A DNA stretch of 64,000 nucleotides from a virus, in the IMG/VR virus record IMGVR_UViG_3300044818_000015, positions 26,045-90,044 of that record; one strand, given 5' to 3'. Below the pieces are notes generated by a model. The model saw nothing but the letters and a program-made list of their open reading frames with translations, did no database searches and was not told where the DNA came from. Made by a program: the position numbers and the translations under genes. Positions 49,072 to 56,964 of the stretch are shown here, one piece after another; the stretch's first letter is position 1; each line of letters opens with the position of its first letter.

Positions 49072-49310
49072 GGAACAATGCCCGCCCATTGCGCAGCGGT
49101 TAGCGCACTCCAAGTCCCATTCGTTATCGCGGCCCAAGAAAGCCCTGATGGGGAGGCGCCTCCACCGAGCGTCACCCTGCCCCCGATTGTGACCCCGCCT
49201 CCGATAGTCTGGGACAGGACCGGAATGATGCGCACGCGGCGAATTGGATGGTTGACGGCATGTGCCAGCGAAGTGCTCGCCATGGCCAAGCCGATGAGTA
49301 TTAATCGCAT
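49068..49310 (-). CDS. Short signal-bearing protein
   Basis: 80 residues from ATG 49310. Signal MRLILIGLAMASTSLAHA, then a Gly/Thr-rich repeat (TIGGGVTIGGRVTLGGGASP) and a hydrophobic Trp-containing end (TNGTWSALTAAQWAGIVP). The end resembles the termini of collagen-like fibre proteins. It may be a small connector for the fibres on either side. Family not recognised. Confidence 0.55.
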   Translation of the reverse strand: MRLILIGLAMASTSLAHAVNHPIRRVRIIPVLSQTIGGGVTIGGRVTLGGGASPSGLSWAAITNGTWSALTAAQWAGIVP

Positions 49311-49315
49311 GCCTG

Positions 49316-51559
49316 TTACCATCCCTCCTTTATGACCTTCCAAACGATTGGGGTGTAGGCTTGCGTACCAGACCCGACAGCGAGAGTCAGTCCAAGTTTC
49401 AATGTGGTCAGCGTTGCGTCCTGATTGCCTGTGCTTGCGTGAGCATACCCCCCGGCCCCCTGTTGGTAATCGGTCCAGTCTACTATCGTTTGCGCATTTT
49501 GAACCCCGTTGTTATTGCATACATGGGCCGTAAACTTTTGGGGATTGGTGGCCGACGGGGTGAACCCGGCTACTGGCTGCACTGTGTCGCTGCTGCCAGT
49601 GGTACCGGGAGCAGTTCCGTACCAGACTTTGGCGGTTGTCGCGGTAGATCCGCTCGGCACAAGAACTACAGCTTCAATACCCCAGCATTTACCAGATGGC
49701 AATGCCGGCAGGGTAGGCGTAACAAATACTACCGTATCGCTCGTACCGACCGTGACATTAGAGAGCATGTACTGCTCATTCTGGGGAGAGCCACCAGCAG
49801 CAGCTTGCCAAGTTGCCGCACTACTGCTGGTGGCCGTGGGCACATATCCAGTCGAAGGGGTCCCGGTAACGGCGATTCCGTTTATCTTCACTACGGTGAC
49901 GGCGTTGCTTCCGCTGGTGGTGGCATCTCCACTCAGTTCCGCGTTTGACGGCGTGGTGCCGTTGCTGCGAAAGAGTCCCGCCGCGCCCGCCAGCCTCGTC
50001 GGCACACCGGAAGCCCCGCCGTAGATCGTGTCGCCTGCCGTGGTCATCGGGTTGGCCGTGCCGCCGCCCGATCCGATCTCAATCTGCCCGGTGAACGCCG
50101 GGAGAAACGTGAAGACCAGATCGCCTGACGTGTTGCGGGTGTAATCGCAGGCGTTCGCGACTCGCGGGGTCGCGCTGCTAAAACAGTAGGCCACGGCAAG
50201 CGTCCCCTGCCCGTGAGTTGCGGCGGAAATTGAGACGGAGGTTTGCGCGGTGACCGTGGTGGTATATGGAGCAACGGCGGTACCGCCCCCTCCCGCTGGC
50301 GTTGTCCATGTACCGGTGCCATTTAGGAACTCCGTGACGGTGTTCGACAGCTTGGGGGCGAATCCGTGCTTTGTGGTGCTGGCATTGTTGGTCGTGATAT
50401 CGGACGTTGAAAGATCAGCATCCGTGGGCTGCGCCGTGGCCGGAATGCCCGTCGCCGCCACATGGGTAACAAACTGGTTGGCCGTCCGGCTGGCGGCCGT
50501 CAGCACCGTGGCGTACACGTTGCCCGATGAGTCCAGGCAGAGTTCCGTGTTCGCTACGGAGCTGTAATAGCAGGTGACATTACCCGAGGTGGGATTCAAC
50601 GGTGCCGTGCCGGTCGCGCCAGTCACCACGTAAGTGCCGGTGTTGGTGGTGGAGAGCAGCTTCTTCCAGGTATTTGTCGCCACGCAGGCCCAGACGTCCT
50701 GGGTTACGGTCTGGGTGTAAAGAGCCAGGACGGTGGTGCTCGGCGCGCCGCAAGCCGCCACGGGGTCCGATGCGCCCGTGGCCATCGTGGTGATGCCGCT
50801 GCCGCTGCTTGAAACCTGCCGGAAATTGGTGCCGTCGTACTGAAACGAGTAGGCCGAGCCTCCGGTTAAGGCGCTCGCCGCTACATTGGTGGATCCGTCC
50901 GACTGCTTCAGGGTCTTGGCGCCCAGGCTGAAGACGTTCAGGGTGGACGTGCCGCTATTGGTTGTCTGTGGAACGAACGAGACGACGAGTCCGGTCAACG
51001 TGCTCACGGCCGGCGTCGGAGATGGGCAGGTATAGGTGGTCGTGCTGCCGGTGGCGTCCGCGCAGTAGGCGTTATTGCCGGTGCCTGGAGTCCCTGTCGC
51101 GCCGGTTGCCCCGGTCGCGCCCGCTGCCCCTGTGGCCCCGGTCGCGCCCGCTGCCCCTGTGGCTCCGGTCGCGCCCGCTGCGCCCGTGGATCCTGTCGCG
51201 CCCGTCGCGCCCGATGCGCCGATCGGGCCAGCTCCGCCCGTCCCGTTTACCGCACAACTGATGTTAGCCGTGCTTGCAAAGTTCAGCGTGATGCTGGTGG
51301 TTGTCAGGCCGCTGATGCTGCTCACGGCAACCGGGGTGCGCGCCGTGCCGGTGCCGGTCCAGCATTGATATTCGACCGCATCGGCGGACGTCAGATTGAG
51401 CGCCGTCAGGTCGACCGTCAGGGTAGTGACTGCGCCGGCCGACGACGCGGTTGGATTGGTTGCGCCTACGCCGCCGCCCGCGCTGCTGCCGCTGCCGGGC
51501 CTCGGATATTGTGCCAGCGCGAGCGCCGGGATGAGTATGAGTAGTGCGAGGCGCTTCAT
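49316..51559 (-). CDS. Collagen-like fibre protein with signal peptide
   Basis: 747 residues. Signal MKRLALLILIPALALA then QYPRPGSG. Residues about 106-160 are an unbroken collagen-type Gly-X-Y run made of Gly-Ala-Thr, Gly-Ala-Ala and Gly-Ser-Thr triplets. It is followed by beta-rich domains with SNTVTEFLNGTGTWTTPAGG and a repeat-like FRSNGTTPSNAELSGDAT, typical of phage fibres. Collagen runs in phages form trimeric stalks. The start shares bases with the stop of the next gene (TAATG). A fibre role is likely; secretion is inferred from the signal. Confidence 0.7.
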   Translation of the reverse strand: MKRLALLILIPALALAQYPRPGSGSSAGGGVGATNPTASSAGAVTTLTVDLTALNLTSADAVEYQCWTGTGTARTPVAVSSISGLTTTSITLNFASTANISCAVNGTGGAGPIGASGATGATGSTGAAGATGATGAAGATGATGAAGATGATGATGTPGTGNNAYCADATGSTTTYTCPSPTPAVSTLTGLVVSFVPQTTNSGTSTLNVFSLGAKTLKQSDGSTNVAASALTGGSAYSFQYDGTNFRQVSSSGSGITTMATGASDPVAACGAPSTTVLALYTQTVTQDVWACVATNTWKKLLSTTNTGTYVVTGATGTAPLNPTSGNVTCYYSSVANTELCLDSSGNVYATVLTAASRTANQFVTHVAATGIPATAQPTDADLSTSDITTNNASTTKHGFAPKLSNTVTEFLNGTGTWTTPAGGGGTAVAPYTTTVTAQTSVSISAATHGQGTLAVAYCFSSATPRVANACDYTRNTSGDLVFTFLPAFTGQIEIGSGGGTANPMTTAGDTIYGGASGVPTRLAGAAGLFRSNGTTPSNAELSGDATTSGSNAVTVVKINGIAVTGTPSTGYVPTATSSSAATWQAAAGGSPQNEQYMLSNVTVGTSDTVVFVTPTLPALPSGKCWGIEAVVLVPSGSTATTAKVWYGTAPGTTGSSDTVQPVAGFTPSATNPQKFTAHVCNNNGVQNAQTIVDWTDYQQGAGGYAHASTGNQDATLTTLKLGLTLAVGSGTQAYTPIVWKVIKEGW

Positions 51560-52035
51560 TACCGTTCACTCCAGAACAGGGCAATATTCGTTGTGCCGGT
51601 AATGCTCGAGACCACAAAGGTGTAATTGGTGGCCGTGCCGGTGTTGCCCATCCGGACCCCGCCGAGCTCGATCGTCACCCGCTCCCCGGCCGCCAGGTGC
51701 AGGATTCCGCCTGCCGCCGTGCCGTTGCCGACGTTGCTCGCGGTCCACACCGTGGCCTGCGCGGGGGCTCCGAAGGGCAGCAGGGCGCGAGTGGTGCCCG
51801 CGGTCGTGGTGGCCGCGGCGCCGTTCTGAGACATCGTAAAGTCGCAGGCCACTGAGCAGTACACAACGGCAGCAATGAGCTGCACCTGGTTCGCGTTCGA
51901 TGCCGGCTGCTGGATGGTGAACTTGGTCCCAGCGCCGGATAGAACCACATCCCCGGTTGTGGCGGAATAGTTTTGGGCGGCGGCGGAGCCGGCCAGAAAC
52001 AACACATAGAGAAGGAGCAGAGTTAGGGATTTCAT
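51559..52035 (-). CDS. Small signal-bearing beta protein
   Basis: 158 residues. Signal MKSLTLLLLYVLFLAGSAAA then QNYSATT. The rest is a single beta-rich domain with two cysteines (YCSVACDFTM) and a FVVSSITGTTNIALFWSER end, like a fibre tip or receptor-binding domain. First gene on the transcript of the signal-bearing block. No family recognised. Confidence 0.55.
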   Translation of the reverse strand: MKSLTLLLLYVLFLAGSAAAQNYSATTGDVVLSGAGTKFTIQQPASNANQVQLIAAVVYCSVACDFTMSQNGAAATTTAGTTRALLPFGAPAQATVWTASNVGNGTAAGGILHLAAGERVTIELGGVRMGNTGTATNYTFVVSSITGTTNIALFWSER

Positions 52036-52096
52036 CGGTGGGCTACCTTTGTACTGGTAGGCTCAAGTTGCGTTTGAACCTAGTAAACGTTGGGGT

Positions 52097-52119
52097 TTGA
52101 GCACATACTGAATGCTCAA
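52097..52119 (+). promoter_or_regulatory. Inverted repeat at the start of the GIY-YIG gene
   Basis: TTGAGCA at 52097-52103 and TGCTCAA at 52113-52119 form a perfect 7-bp palindrome with 9-base spacer, ending one base before the proposed GTG start. A fold in the mRNA, or a bound regulator, could limit expression. Confidence 0.4.
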
Positions 52120-53298
52120 GTGAATTGGATTATCTATACGCTAAGCTGCCCGCGCACTAAGGCGGTTCGGTATGTGGGATGGACGCGGCAGAGCGCCGAA
52201 GCTCGGCTGAACGCTCATATTTACGATTCCCTGGAATCGCACAGAACACACAAGCAGCGATGGATTTGCTCTCTGGTAGCCATCGGATTGCGTCCTACCG
52301 CCGAAACGATTGAATCCGGTTCCGGCGAGGGCTGGCAGGACGCGGAGCGGCGCTGGATTGCTTGCTATAGAGCCAATGGTGCGCGCCTGGTCAATGGCAC
52401 GGACGGTGGCGACGGCATTGTCGGATGGGGTACTCCGGAGTTGCGAAGCGCGTCCGCGAAGGCGAGGGCCGCACGCACCACACCAGAGCAATGGGCTGCG
52501 ATGACCGAAAAGCGGATGATGAAAAGTACGCCCGAAGAGCGCAGTGCGTCCGCGAAACGGGGAAGTGCTACGCTTACGCCCGAGCAGCGCAGCGCAAGGT
52601 CCAGAAAGGGACAGGACAGCTTCACGCCAGAGGAGCGAAGCGCGAGAGCCAGGCACGCCCACGCGAATTCTACCCATGAGGAACGCAGCCAAAGAGCCAA
52701 GGAGATTCAGGCGCGGTTTACTCATGAGGAACGGAGCGCGAGGTCGGTAGCGGCGCATGCAAGGCGGAGCCCCGAACAGAGACGGGCGATAGCGGCCAAA
52801 ATATCGGCGAGTAAGACTCCAGAGCAGCGTAAAGAGATCGGCGCGAAGATGGTTGCCGCTAAGACGCCCGAGCAGCGTAGTGAGGCGAGCAGGAAAGCGG
52901 CAAGAACAATGGGACCAGAACGGCGGAGCGCAGTCGCACGTAAACGCTGGGCCAGCTTCACTCCAGAGCAGCGGAGCAGCATGCCGAAATCGGGCGTCGG
53001 CGCCATGACGTTTGAGCAACGGAGCGCTGCATCGAAAAAGCGGGTAGCCAATTCGACTCCCGAAGCTAGAAGCGCCGCCGGCAAAAAGGGCTTCGCGGGA
53101 ATGACGCTTGAACAACGAACAGCCAGGGCGGTAAAGCGGGCTATGTCTATGGATCACGAAAGACTTGCCGCCGCCGCACGCAAGCGCCAGGCCGCTAAGA
53201 CTCCTGCGCAGCGTAGCGAGTCGGCTCACAAGGCTTGGGCGAGCAAGCGCGCGCAGTCGCTTGCTGCGGATAACAATGCGCGTCACTTGGGCGCCTGA
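52120..53298 (+). CDS. GIY-YIG homing-endonuclease-like protein with a 17-unit helical repeat array
   Basis: 392 residues if started at GTG 52120; a TTG at 52090 is also open. The catalytic part is IYTLSCP ... RYVGWT (GIY-YIG variant), an Arg nearby, then a Glu-containing GEGWQDAERRWIACYR and Asn-Gly (VNGTDGG). From 52432 to 53247 come 17 tandem units of exactly 16 residues, consensus TPEQRSAxARKxxxxx. This resembles NUMOD3-type DNA-binding units, normally few in number. The gene runs against its neighbours and overlaps the portal 3' end by 16 bases: a free-standing selfish gene by appearance. Confidence 0.75.
   Translation: MNWIIYTLSCPRTKAVRYVGWTRQSAEARLNAHIYDSLESHRTHKQRWICSLVAIGLRPTAETIESGSGEGWQDAERRWIACYRANGARLVNGTDGGDGIVGWGTPELRSASAKARAARTTPEQWAAMTEKRMMKSTPEERSASAKRGSATLTPEQRSARSRKGQDSFTPEERSARARHAHANSTHEERSQRAKEIQARFTHEERSARSVAAHARRSPEQRRAIAAKISASKTPEQRKEIGAKMVAAKTPEQRSEASRKAARTMGPERRSAVARKRWASFTPEQRSSMPKSGVGAMTFEQRSAASKKRVANSTPEARSAAGKKGFAGMTLEQRTARAVKRAMSMDHERLAAAARKRQAAKTPAQRSESAHKAWASKRAQSLAADNNARHLGA
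52432..53247 (+). repeat. 17 tandem 48-bp coding units (16 residues each)
   Basis: Units start TPELRSAS, TPEQWAAM, TPEERSAS, TPEQRSAR and so on to TPAQRSES, without any length change. The first six positions (T-P-E-Q-R-S) are the most conserved; the last five vary between units, as in modular recognition repeats. Confidence 0.85.
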
Positions 53299-55637
53299 CC
53301 CTTCGGCGTCGCCGTGGGCTTCGCCTTCGCGGCCTGGATGGCGGCAACCTGGGCCTGTGTGGCCTGCGCGGCGGTGGCCTCCTGGGCGGAATCCTGCTGG
53401 GCGGCAGAGGCCTCGCGGTCTTGGGTAGCCTGATCGGCTTGGTGCTCTTGATCCGCCGCTGCCATTCCCTGCTGATGCGCCTGATCCTGCGCCTGCATCT
53501 GCTGCTCGTGTTGACGGTCCTGCTCGGCTCCGGCGGCATCCTGTTCGACGGAAATTGAGGCGTGGAGCAGCTCGTGACGTAAATCCAACTGGTGGGCCAC
53601 GGCGTCATGGTCAAGTTTTGCCAAAACGTTCATCGAGCCGGCTTTTGAGAGCGTTTCCGCGGCCTGGATCCGCGCGCGGTTGTTCTCATTGGCGATGCGT
53701 TCGGCGGACTCTACCTTTTCACGGTTGATCTTCTCGGCGCTCTCGGCCTTGGCCTGCGCTTCTACAAGCCGCTGCTTGACCATGGATATAAGCTGTTGAT
53801 TGGCCTCGGTGAGTTGGTCTATCTGCGCCTTCTGCTGCGCCATCTGGCTTTGAAGTTGGGGCGGAATTTCCGGGTCGCCTTCCTCGGCTTGCAACATTGC
53901 CGGTGGGAGGGCGCTGTGAAATCTTTTTGCGAGGCGGTCCGCTCCGACGAAATCGGAATTTTCAAAGAATACGTCGGCTGCGAGGCTCCAGATTTCTGGA
54001 TTACCTTGAGCCAGCGACATCAGTAGTTCCCTGGTTTCAGATCGCTGAGAATCGTACGAAATTCCCTGCGAGACCGTGACGTCATACTTGCCCTGGTCTA
54101 GCTTGTGGTGCTGGGGCTTACCGGTCTCCGCGTCCACGTAGGGCGCGTTGACCATAACGATGTTCTGTTTCTTGTCGTCGCCGATGACTCGGACTTCCCG
54201 CGCCGTATCGTACTTTTTCGGAATCAGCTCCACCAGGATTCGCCCGCCGCGCTTGAGCGCGCGCGCCAGGTTGTCCATGAAATGGAAGTTGGAGATGTCG
54301 CCCTTGGCCTGCAGCCTCTGGATGGCGATGCCCGACTGGTCCCGCGGGTTCTTTCCGAGCTGCGCATCGGCATAGCCTGTCGAATCCTTGATATCGTCGG
54401 CCGCCGCCGCTGCTCCGATCGCGAGCGCCTGCACCGGCGGATCGAACACTTCCCACCTGGGCGGGCCCAGTAGCTTGTCTCCCACCGCCACGGGGTCGTA
54501 TTCGAGGAACGCGGCGTTGTCGGTATTGGCCCGCTGCCAGTCTTTGCGCTTGCTCTTGAACTGCCCGAGGCCGCCGACCCACTTCGGTTTCGGCGCCAGG
54601 CTGATGGTTTCGGCCTCCATCGTCTTGTAGTAGTTGAGGAGTTGCTGCGGATCGCGGGCGAAGCGCGTCATCGAAAAAATCTTCTTTTTGCCGCGAACCG
54701 TCATCTCGAGGCCGGTCACCATCACGATGGGGATGGTGGTGCCGTCCCACTCGGCGGGCTCCTCGAGCACCGCCGCGCCGTTGATGATGTACTGCATGAC
54801 GGTCGGGATTTCCTTGGTGCTCTCCCGGGGCTTGCCGTCTTTCCCGAGTTCCCACTCCAGGCCTTCCTCTTCGCCTTCCTCCAGGTCTTCGAGGTACACC
54901 GGGTGGACCGTGCCGTCTGCGTCCTTGCGCATCCGCAGGGTTTTCTTGACGGTGGTGATCTCCCAATACTCGGCTACCCGCTTGCCGTCGTCGTCGAGCC
55001 AGCCTTCCTGGGTGAGCTCGCGAAGGAAGTCGGCCGAGAGGTCCGCCTGGTCCTTGCCGAAGCGGTCCTCGTGGGCCTCGTTCGATAGCTTGGCCAGCCG
55101 GAACGCCCATTTCATGTCGGAGCGATCAGGCTTGCGCGCATAACAATCGACGTAGATCGAGAAGGGATCGTCGATGGTGATGGTCTTCAGGTCCTGGTTG
55201 AAGCTGAGGGGGTCGGATTCCTCACAGCCGTACATCCAGAAGCCGAAGCTGCAGCCCGCGGCGTAGAACAGGGCGGTATCATAAGCCTGGTCCGCGTCCG
55301 AGTCATATTCGATATGCCGGACCATGCCCTGCAGCACCTTGGCTGTTTCCGGATCCCCGGCCGAGTCCACCGGGGATACTTTGATCGCGGGCTTGTTCTG
55401 GCGCGCCTGGTTGCCCAACTGGGTGACTGGCGGCAGGACTTTATTGAAAACGAGACAGGGCCGCGGGGATGGTCCGTTTTCGCGGTCATGCTTGACCCTT
55501 TCGTCCCACTGGTCCCCCGATAAAAAAAGTAAATCCTGGAGGGCCTCTTTTCTAATGTCCGTCTCTGCTTCCACAGCCTGGGCGAACCTCTTGCGTGCGC
55601 GTTCGAGGAGACCCTTGTACTGTTCTTGCGGAGGCAT
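53283..55637 (-). CDS. Portal protein, P22-type
   Basis: 784 residues, close to the 725 of P22 gp1 plus an extension. Landmarks: FLSGDQWDERVKHDRENGPS, CLVFNKVLPPVTQLGNQARQ, NKPAIKVSPVD and the EYDSDADQAYDTALFYAAGC segment with DDPFSIYVDCYARKPDRSDM. From about residue 600 the chain becomes a long helix rich in Gln, Ala and Glu (the barrel), ending Ala/Gln/Lys-rich. Downstream of terminase by several small genes; the opposing GIY-YIG gene overlaps its 3' end. Confidence 0.8.
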   Translation of the reverse strand: MPPQEQYKGLLERARKRFAQAVEAETDIRKEALQDLLFLSGDQWDERVKHDRENGPSPRPCLVFNKVLPPVTQLGNQARQNKPAIKVSPVDSAGDPETAKVLQGMVRHIEYDSDADQAYDTALFYAAGCSFGFWMYGCEESDPLSFNQDLKTITIDDPFSIYVDCYARKPDRSDMKWAFRLAKLSNEAHEDRFGKDQADLSADFLRELTQEGWLDDDGKRVAEYWEITTVKKTLRMRKDADGTVHPVYLEDLEEGEEEGLEWELGKDGKPRESTKEIPTVMQYIINGAAVLEEPAEWDGTTIPIVMVTGLEMTVRGKKKIFSMTRFARDPQQLLNYYKTMEAETISLAPKPKWVGGLGQFKSKRKDWQRANTDNAAFLEYDPVAVGDKLLGPPRWEVFDPPVQALAIGAAAAADDIKDSTGYADAQLGKNPRDQSGIAIQRLQAKGDISNFHFMDNLARALKRGGRILVELIPKKYDTAREVRVIGDDKKQNIVMVNAPYVDAETGKPQHHKLDQGKYDVTVSQGISYDSQRSETRELLMSLAQGNPEIWSLAADVFFENSDFVGADRLAKRFHSALPPAMLQAEEGDPEIPPQLQSQMAQQKAQIDQLTEANQQLISMVKQRLVEAQAKAESAEKINREKVESAERIANENNRARIQAAETLSKAGSMNVLAKLDHDAVAHQLDLRHELLHASISVEQDAAGAEQDRQHEQQMQAQDQAHQQGMAAADQEHQADQATQDREASAAQQDSAQEATAAQATQAQVAAIQAAKAKPTATPKGQAPK

Positions 55638-55660
55638 GGATTGGGCTTACACTTGGGGCA

Positions 55661-55804
55661 ATGGATCTGGACGGCGTGTTAGAGGTGCTGAAGGAGGTCG
55701 AATTCGACGATGACGAAAACTGTCCGAGCTGCTACGCCGAGCAACAACACTTAAAGGGCTGCTAGCTGAAGGCGGCGATCGACTGGCTGGAAAATCCTAG
55801 TTAG
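55661..55804 (+). pseudogene. Tiny CxxC protein with an in-frame TAG
   Basis: ATG at 55661, MDLDGVLEVLKEVEFDDDEN then CPSCYAEQQHLKGC and a TAG at 55763-55765. The frame then continues as a sensible LKAAIDWLENPS to TAG at 55802-55804. Short phage zinc proteins usually follow the pattern CPxC ... H ... C-x-LKxAIxWL, so the internal TAG splits one natural unit. It may be an amber-inactivated gene or a readthrough case. A weak GGGG lies before the ATG. It points opposite to its neighbours. Confidence 0.5.
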
Positions 55805-56068
55805 TCACGCGGCGGACGGGCGCGCCATCCGGCCCAGGAGGTCCTCGGCCTTCATCCGGTCCACATGGTAGTGGGGCAGGACGCATTTCGGGTGGGTCGC
55901 CCATTCGCCGACCGTGATGCCGTTCCACAGGCATCCCCGTGGGTGGCGGCCACATTCGGGGTCGCAGTTCCCCCCGCAGTCCCCGCAGTCAACCGGCGCC
56001 AGGACTATCGGAGCCCCACGCGGTTTGTCTTCCTGCCAGTCGTCGCTGTCCCGGTAATCGCGCTGCAT
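55805..56068 (-). CDS. Cys/His-rich small protein
   Basis: 87 residues. Starts MQRDYRDSDDWQEDKPRG; core LAPVDCGDCGGNCDPECGRH with PRGCLW and HPKCVLPHYH, probably zinc-binding. Its 5' 80 bases overlap the 3' end of the gene at 55989 in another frame, and its stop abuts the end of the tiny plus-strand frame. No Shine-Dalgarno is obvious. Family not recognised. Confidence 0.5.
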   Translation of the reverse strand: MQRDYRDSDDWQEDKPRGAPIVLAPVDCGDCGGNCDPECGRHPRGCLWNGITVGEWATHPKCVLPHYHVDRMKAEDLLGRMARPSAA

Positions 56069-56492
56069 ATTGCTGTTGTCTTCGGGCCGTTCTAAAGCGG
56101 GGCATTGGCCGCAGGACGATGCTCTCCGCGATCATGCTCATCTGGCGGTTGTACTCCACTTGCAGCGGACGGGCGCGCGCCACGTTGCCCTTCAGGATGC
56201 GCAGGCATTCCAGGTTGATGAAGTGCGGTGTGAGTAGCTGGTTTCCCTTATACTGGCCGGCGAGATCCGCTATCGGATTGAACAGCCCGCCCGTGCCCGG
56301 CTTGACCAGCGCCGGCGCGATCGCTACTGCCGCCGCGGCGCCGCCCAGCACGCCGAAGAAAATCCGGCGGCTCATTCCCTTGCGTGCGCAGGTCTCGGCG
56401 TCGTGTCCCTCGTCCATCGAGCGCTCGCAATGCGGGCAAAGGATCTCGGTAGAGGTTTGAGTTTTCCCAAACAGACGTGTGAGGAAACTCAT
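55989..56492 (-). CDS. Zinc-ribbon, Tat-like leader and coat-N-terminus-like fragment
   Basis: 167 residues from ATG 56492 (ATGA overlap with the gene upstream). Three parts: a zinc-binding head (CPHCERSMDEGHDAETC), a twin-arginine-like stretch (MSRRIFFGVLGGAAAAVAIA), and QLLTPHFINLECLRILKGNV with a later MIAESIVLRPMPRF. The last part aligns with the coat N-terminus (ILTPQVITNELLRRFKNNLG ... KIGDTLSLRDPVRF). The final 34 residues look like shadow sequence of the overlapping gene, so the functional end may be the PMPRF region. The coat-like reading is my alignment by eye. Confidence 0.5.
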   Translation of the reverse strand: MSFLTRLFGKTQTSTEILCPHCERSMDEGHDAETCARKGMSRRIFFGVLGGAAAAVAIAPALVKPGTGGLFNPIADLAGQYKGNQLLTPHFINLECLRILKGNVARARPLQVEYNRQMSMIAESIVLRPMPRFRTARRQQQYAARLPGQRRLAGRQTAWGSDSPGAG

Positions 56493-56797
56493 TCCCCGTT
56501 CCTCGCCGGCGTTGGCTTGTGGACGCCGCTGGTACACGGACTCAGGCAGCCACACTTAGACTTGCGGCACCACGTCTGGCACTTGCTGCTCGGATCTTGC
56601 GGCAACGGCCCGTGGTCGCCGTACGTGGGGCATTCCTTCGCGCGGCTGCACTCGCACTTGTGCTCATTCTTGAAGAAGTTGTTGCAGCGTAACGGTTGAC
56701 CAGGGCGCGGGGTGGAGTCCTCGCCGGGAGGCGTCTGCTCCTGCAGCGCGATGGCGGTTCCGATCAACAGGATGGTGGCGAGCAGGAAGCGGATCAT
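56489..56797 (-). CDS. Secreted cysteine-rich small protein
   Basis: 102 residues. Signal MIRFLLATILLIGTAIA, then a Pro-rich part and nine cysteines in HKCECSRAKECPTYG, SSKCQTWCRKSKCGCLSPC. This pattern suits a small disulfide- or metal-stabilised exported protein. Both ends overlap neighbours by four bases (ATGA), so it belongs to the head operon even though it carries an export signal. Family not recognised. Confidence 0.55.
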   Translation of the reverse strand: MIRFLLATILLIGTAIALQEQTPPGEDSTPRPGQPLRCNNFFKNEHKCECSRAKECPTYGDHGPLPQDPSSKCQTWCRKSKCGCLSPCTSGVHKPTPARNGE

Positions 56798-56964
56798 GGG
56801 CGAAATACCCTAAACCTTGCCGGTGGGCGCAAGGTGATGGTGTCGCCGATCTTCTTTTGCGACGACGGGACGTAGATGGGACGTCCAAACTGGTCGTACA
56901 GGGTGACCATGGGCGGCCCGAACGCCCGTTCCAGGCTGGCCAGACTTTCAAGCCGGAAACTCAT
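56794..56964 (-). CDS. 56-residue protein ending like a coat N-terminal segment
   Basis: ATG at 56964 overlaps the GroES-like stop (ATGA); the frame open farther upstream is shadow sequence. MSFRLESLASLERAFGPPMV, then GRPIYVPSSQKKIGDTITLR and PPARF. The end KKIGDTITLRPPARF matches AKIGDTLSLRDPVRF of the coat protein. Like the 55989 protein it stops just after this motif, so it may be a decayed or re-used coat fragment. Small and translationally coupled on both sides. Confidence 0.5.
   Translation of the reverse strand: MSFRLESLASLERAFGPPMVTLYDQFGRPIYVPSSQKKIGDTITLRPPARFRVFRP

Noticed and set aside
51080-51240. Short tandem repeats that could suggest a CRISPR array
   Set aside because: They encode collagen-type Gly-X-Y triplets with no unique spacers.
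52141-53286. 381-codon minus-strand frame opposite the GIY-YIG gene
   Set aside because: It mirrors the 16-residue repeats of the real gene, giving an artificial Leu/Arg/Ser repeat.
54118-55110. 330-codon minus-strand frame inside the portal gene
   Set aside because: Different frame of the portal gene; product is Arg/Gly/Pro-rich and overlaps clear portal motifs.
55763-55765. Genome-wide recoding of TAG
   Set aside because: Several other genes end at TAG (for example 6402-6572, 28513-28749, 47320-49071), so global reassignment is not supported.
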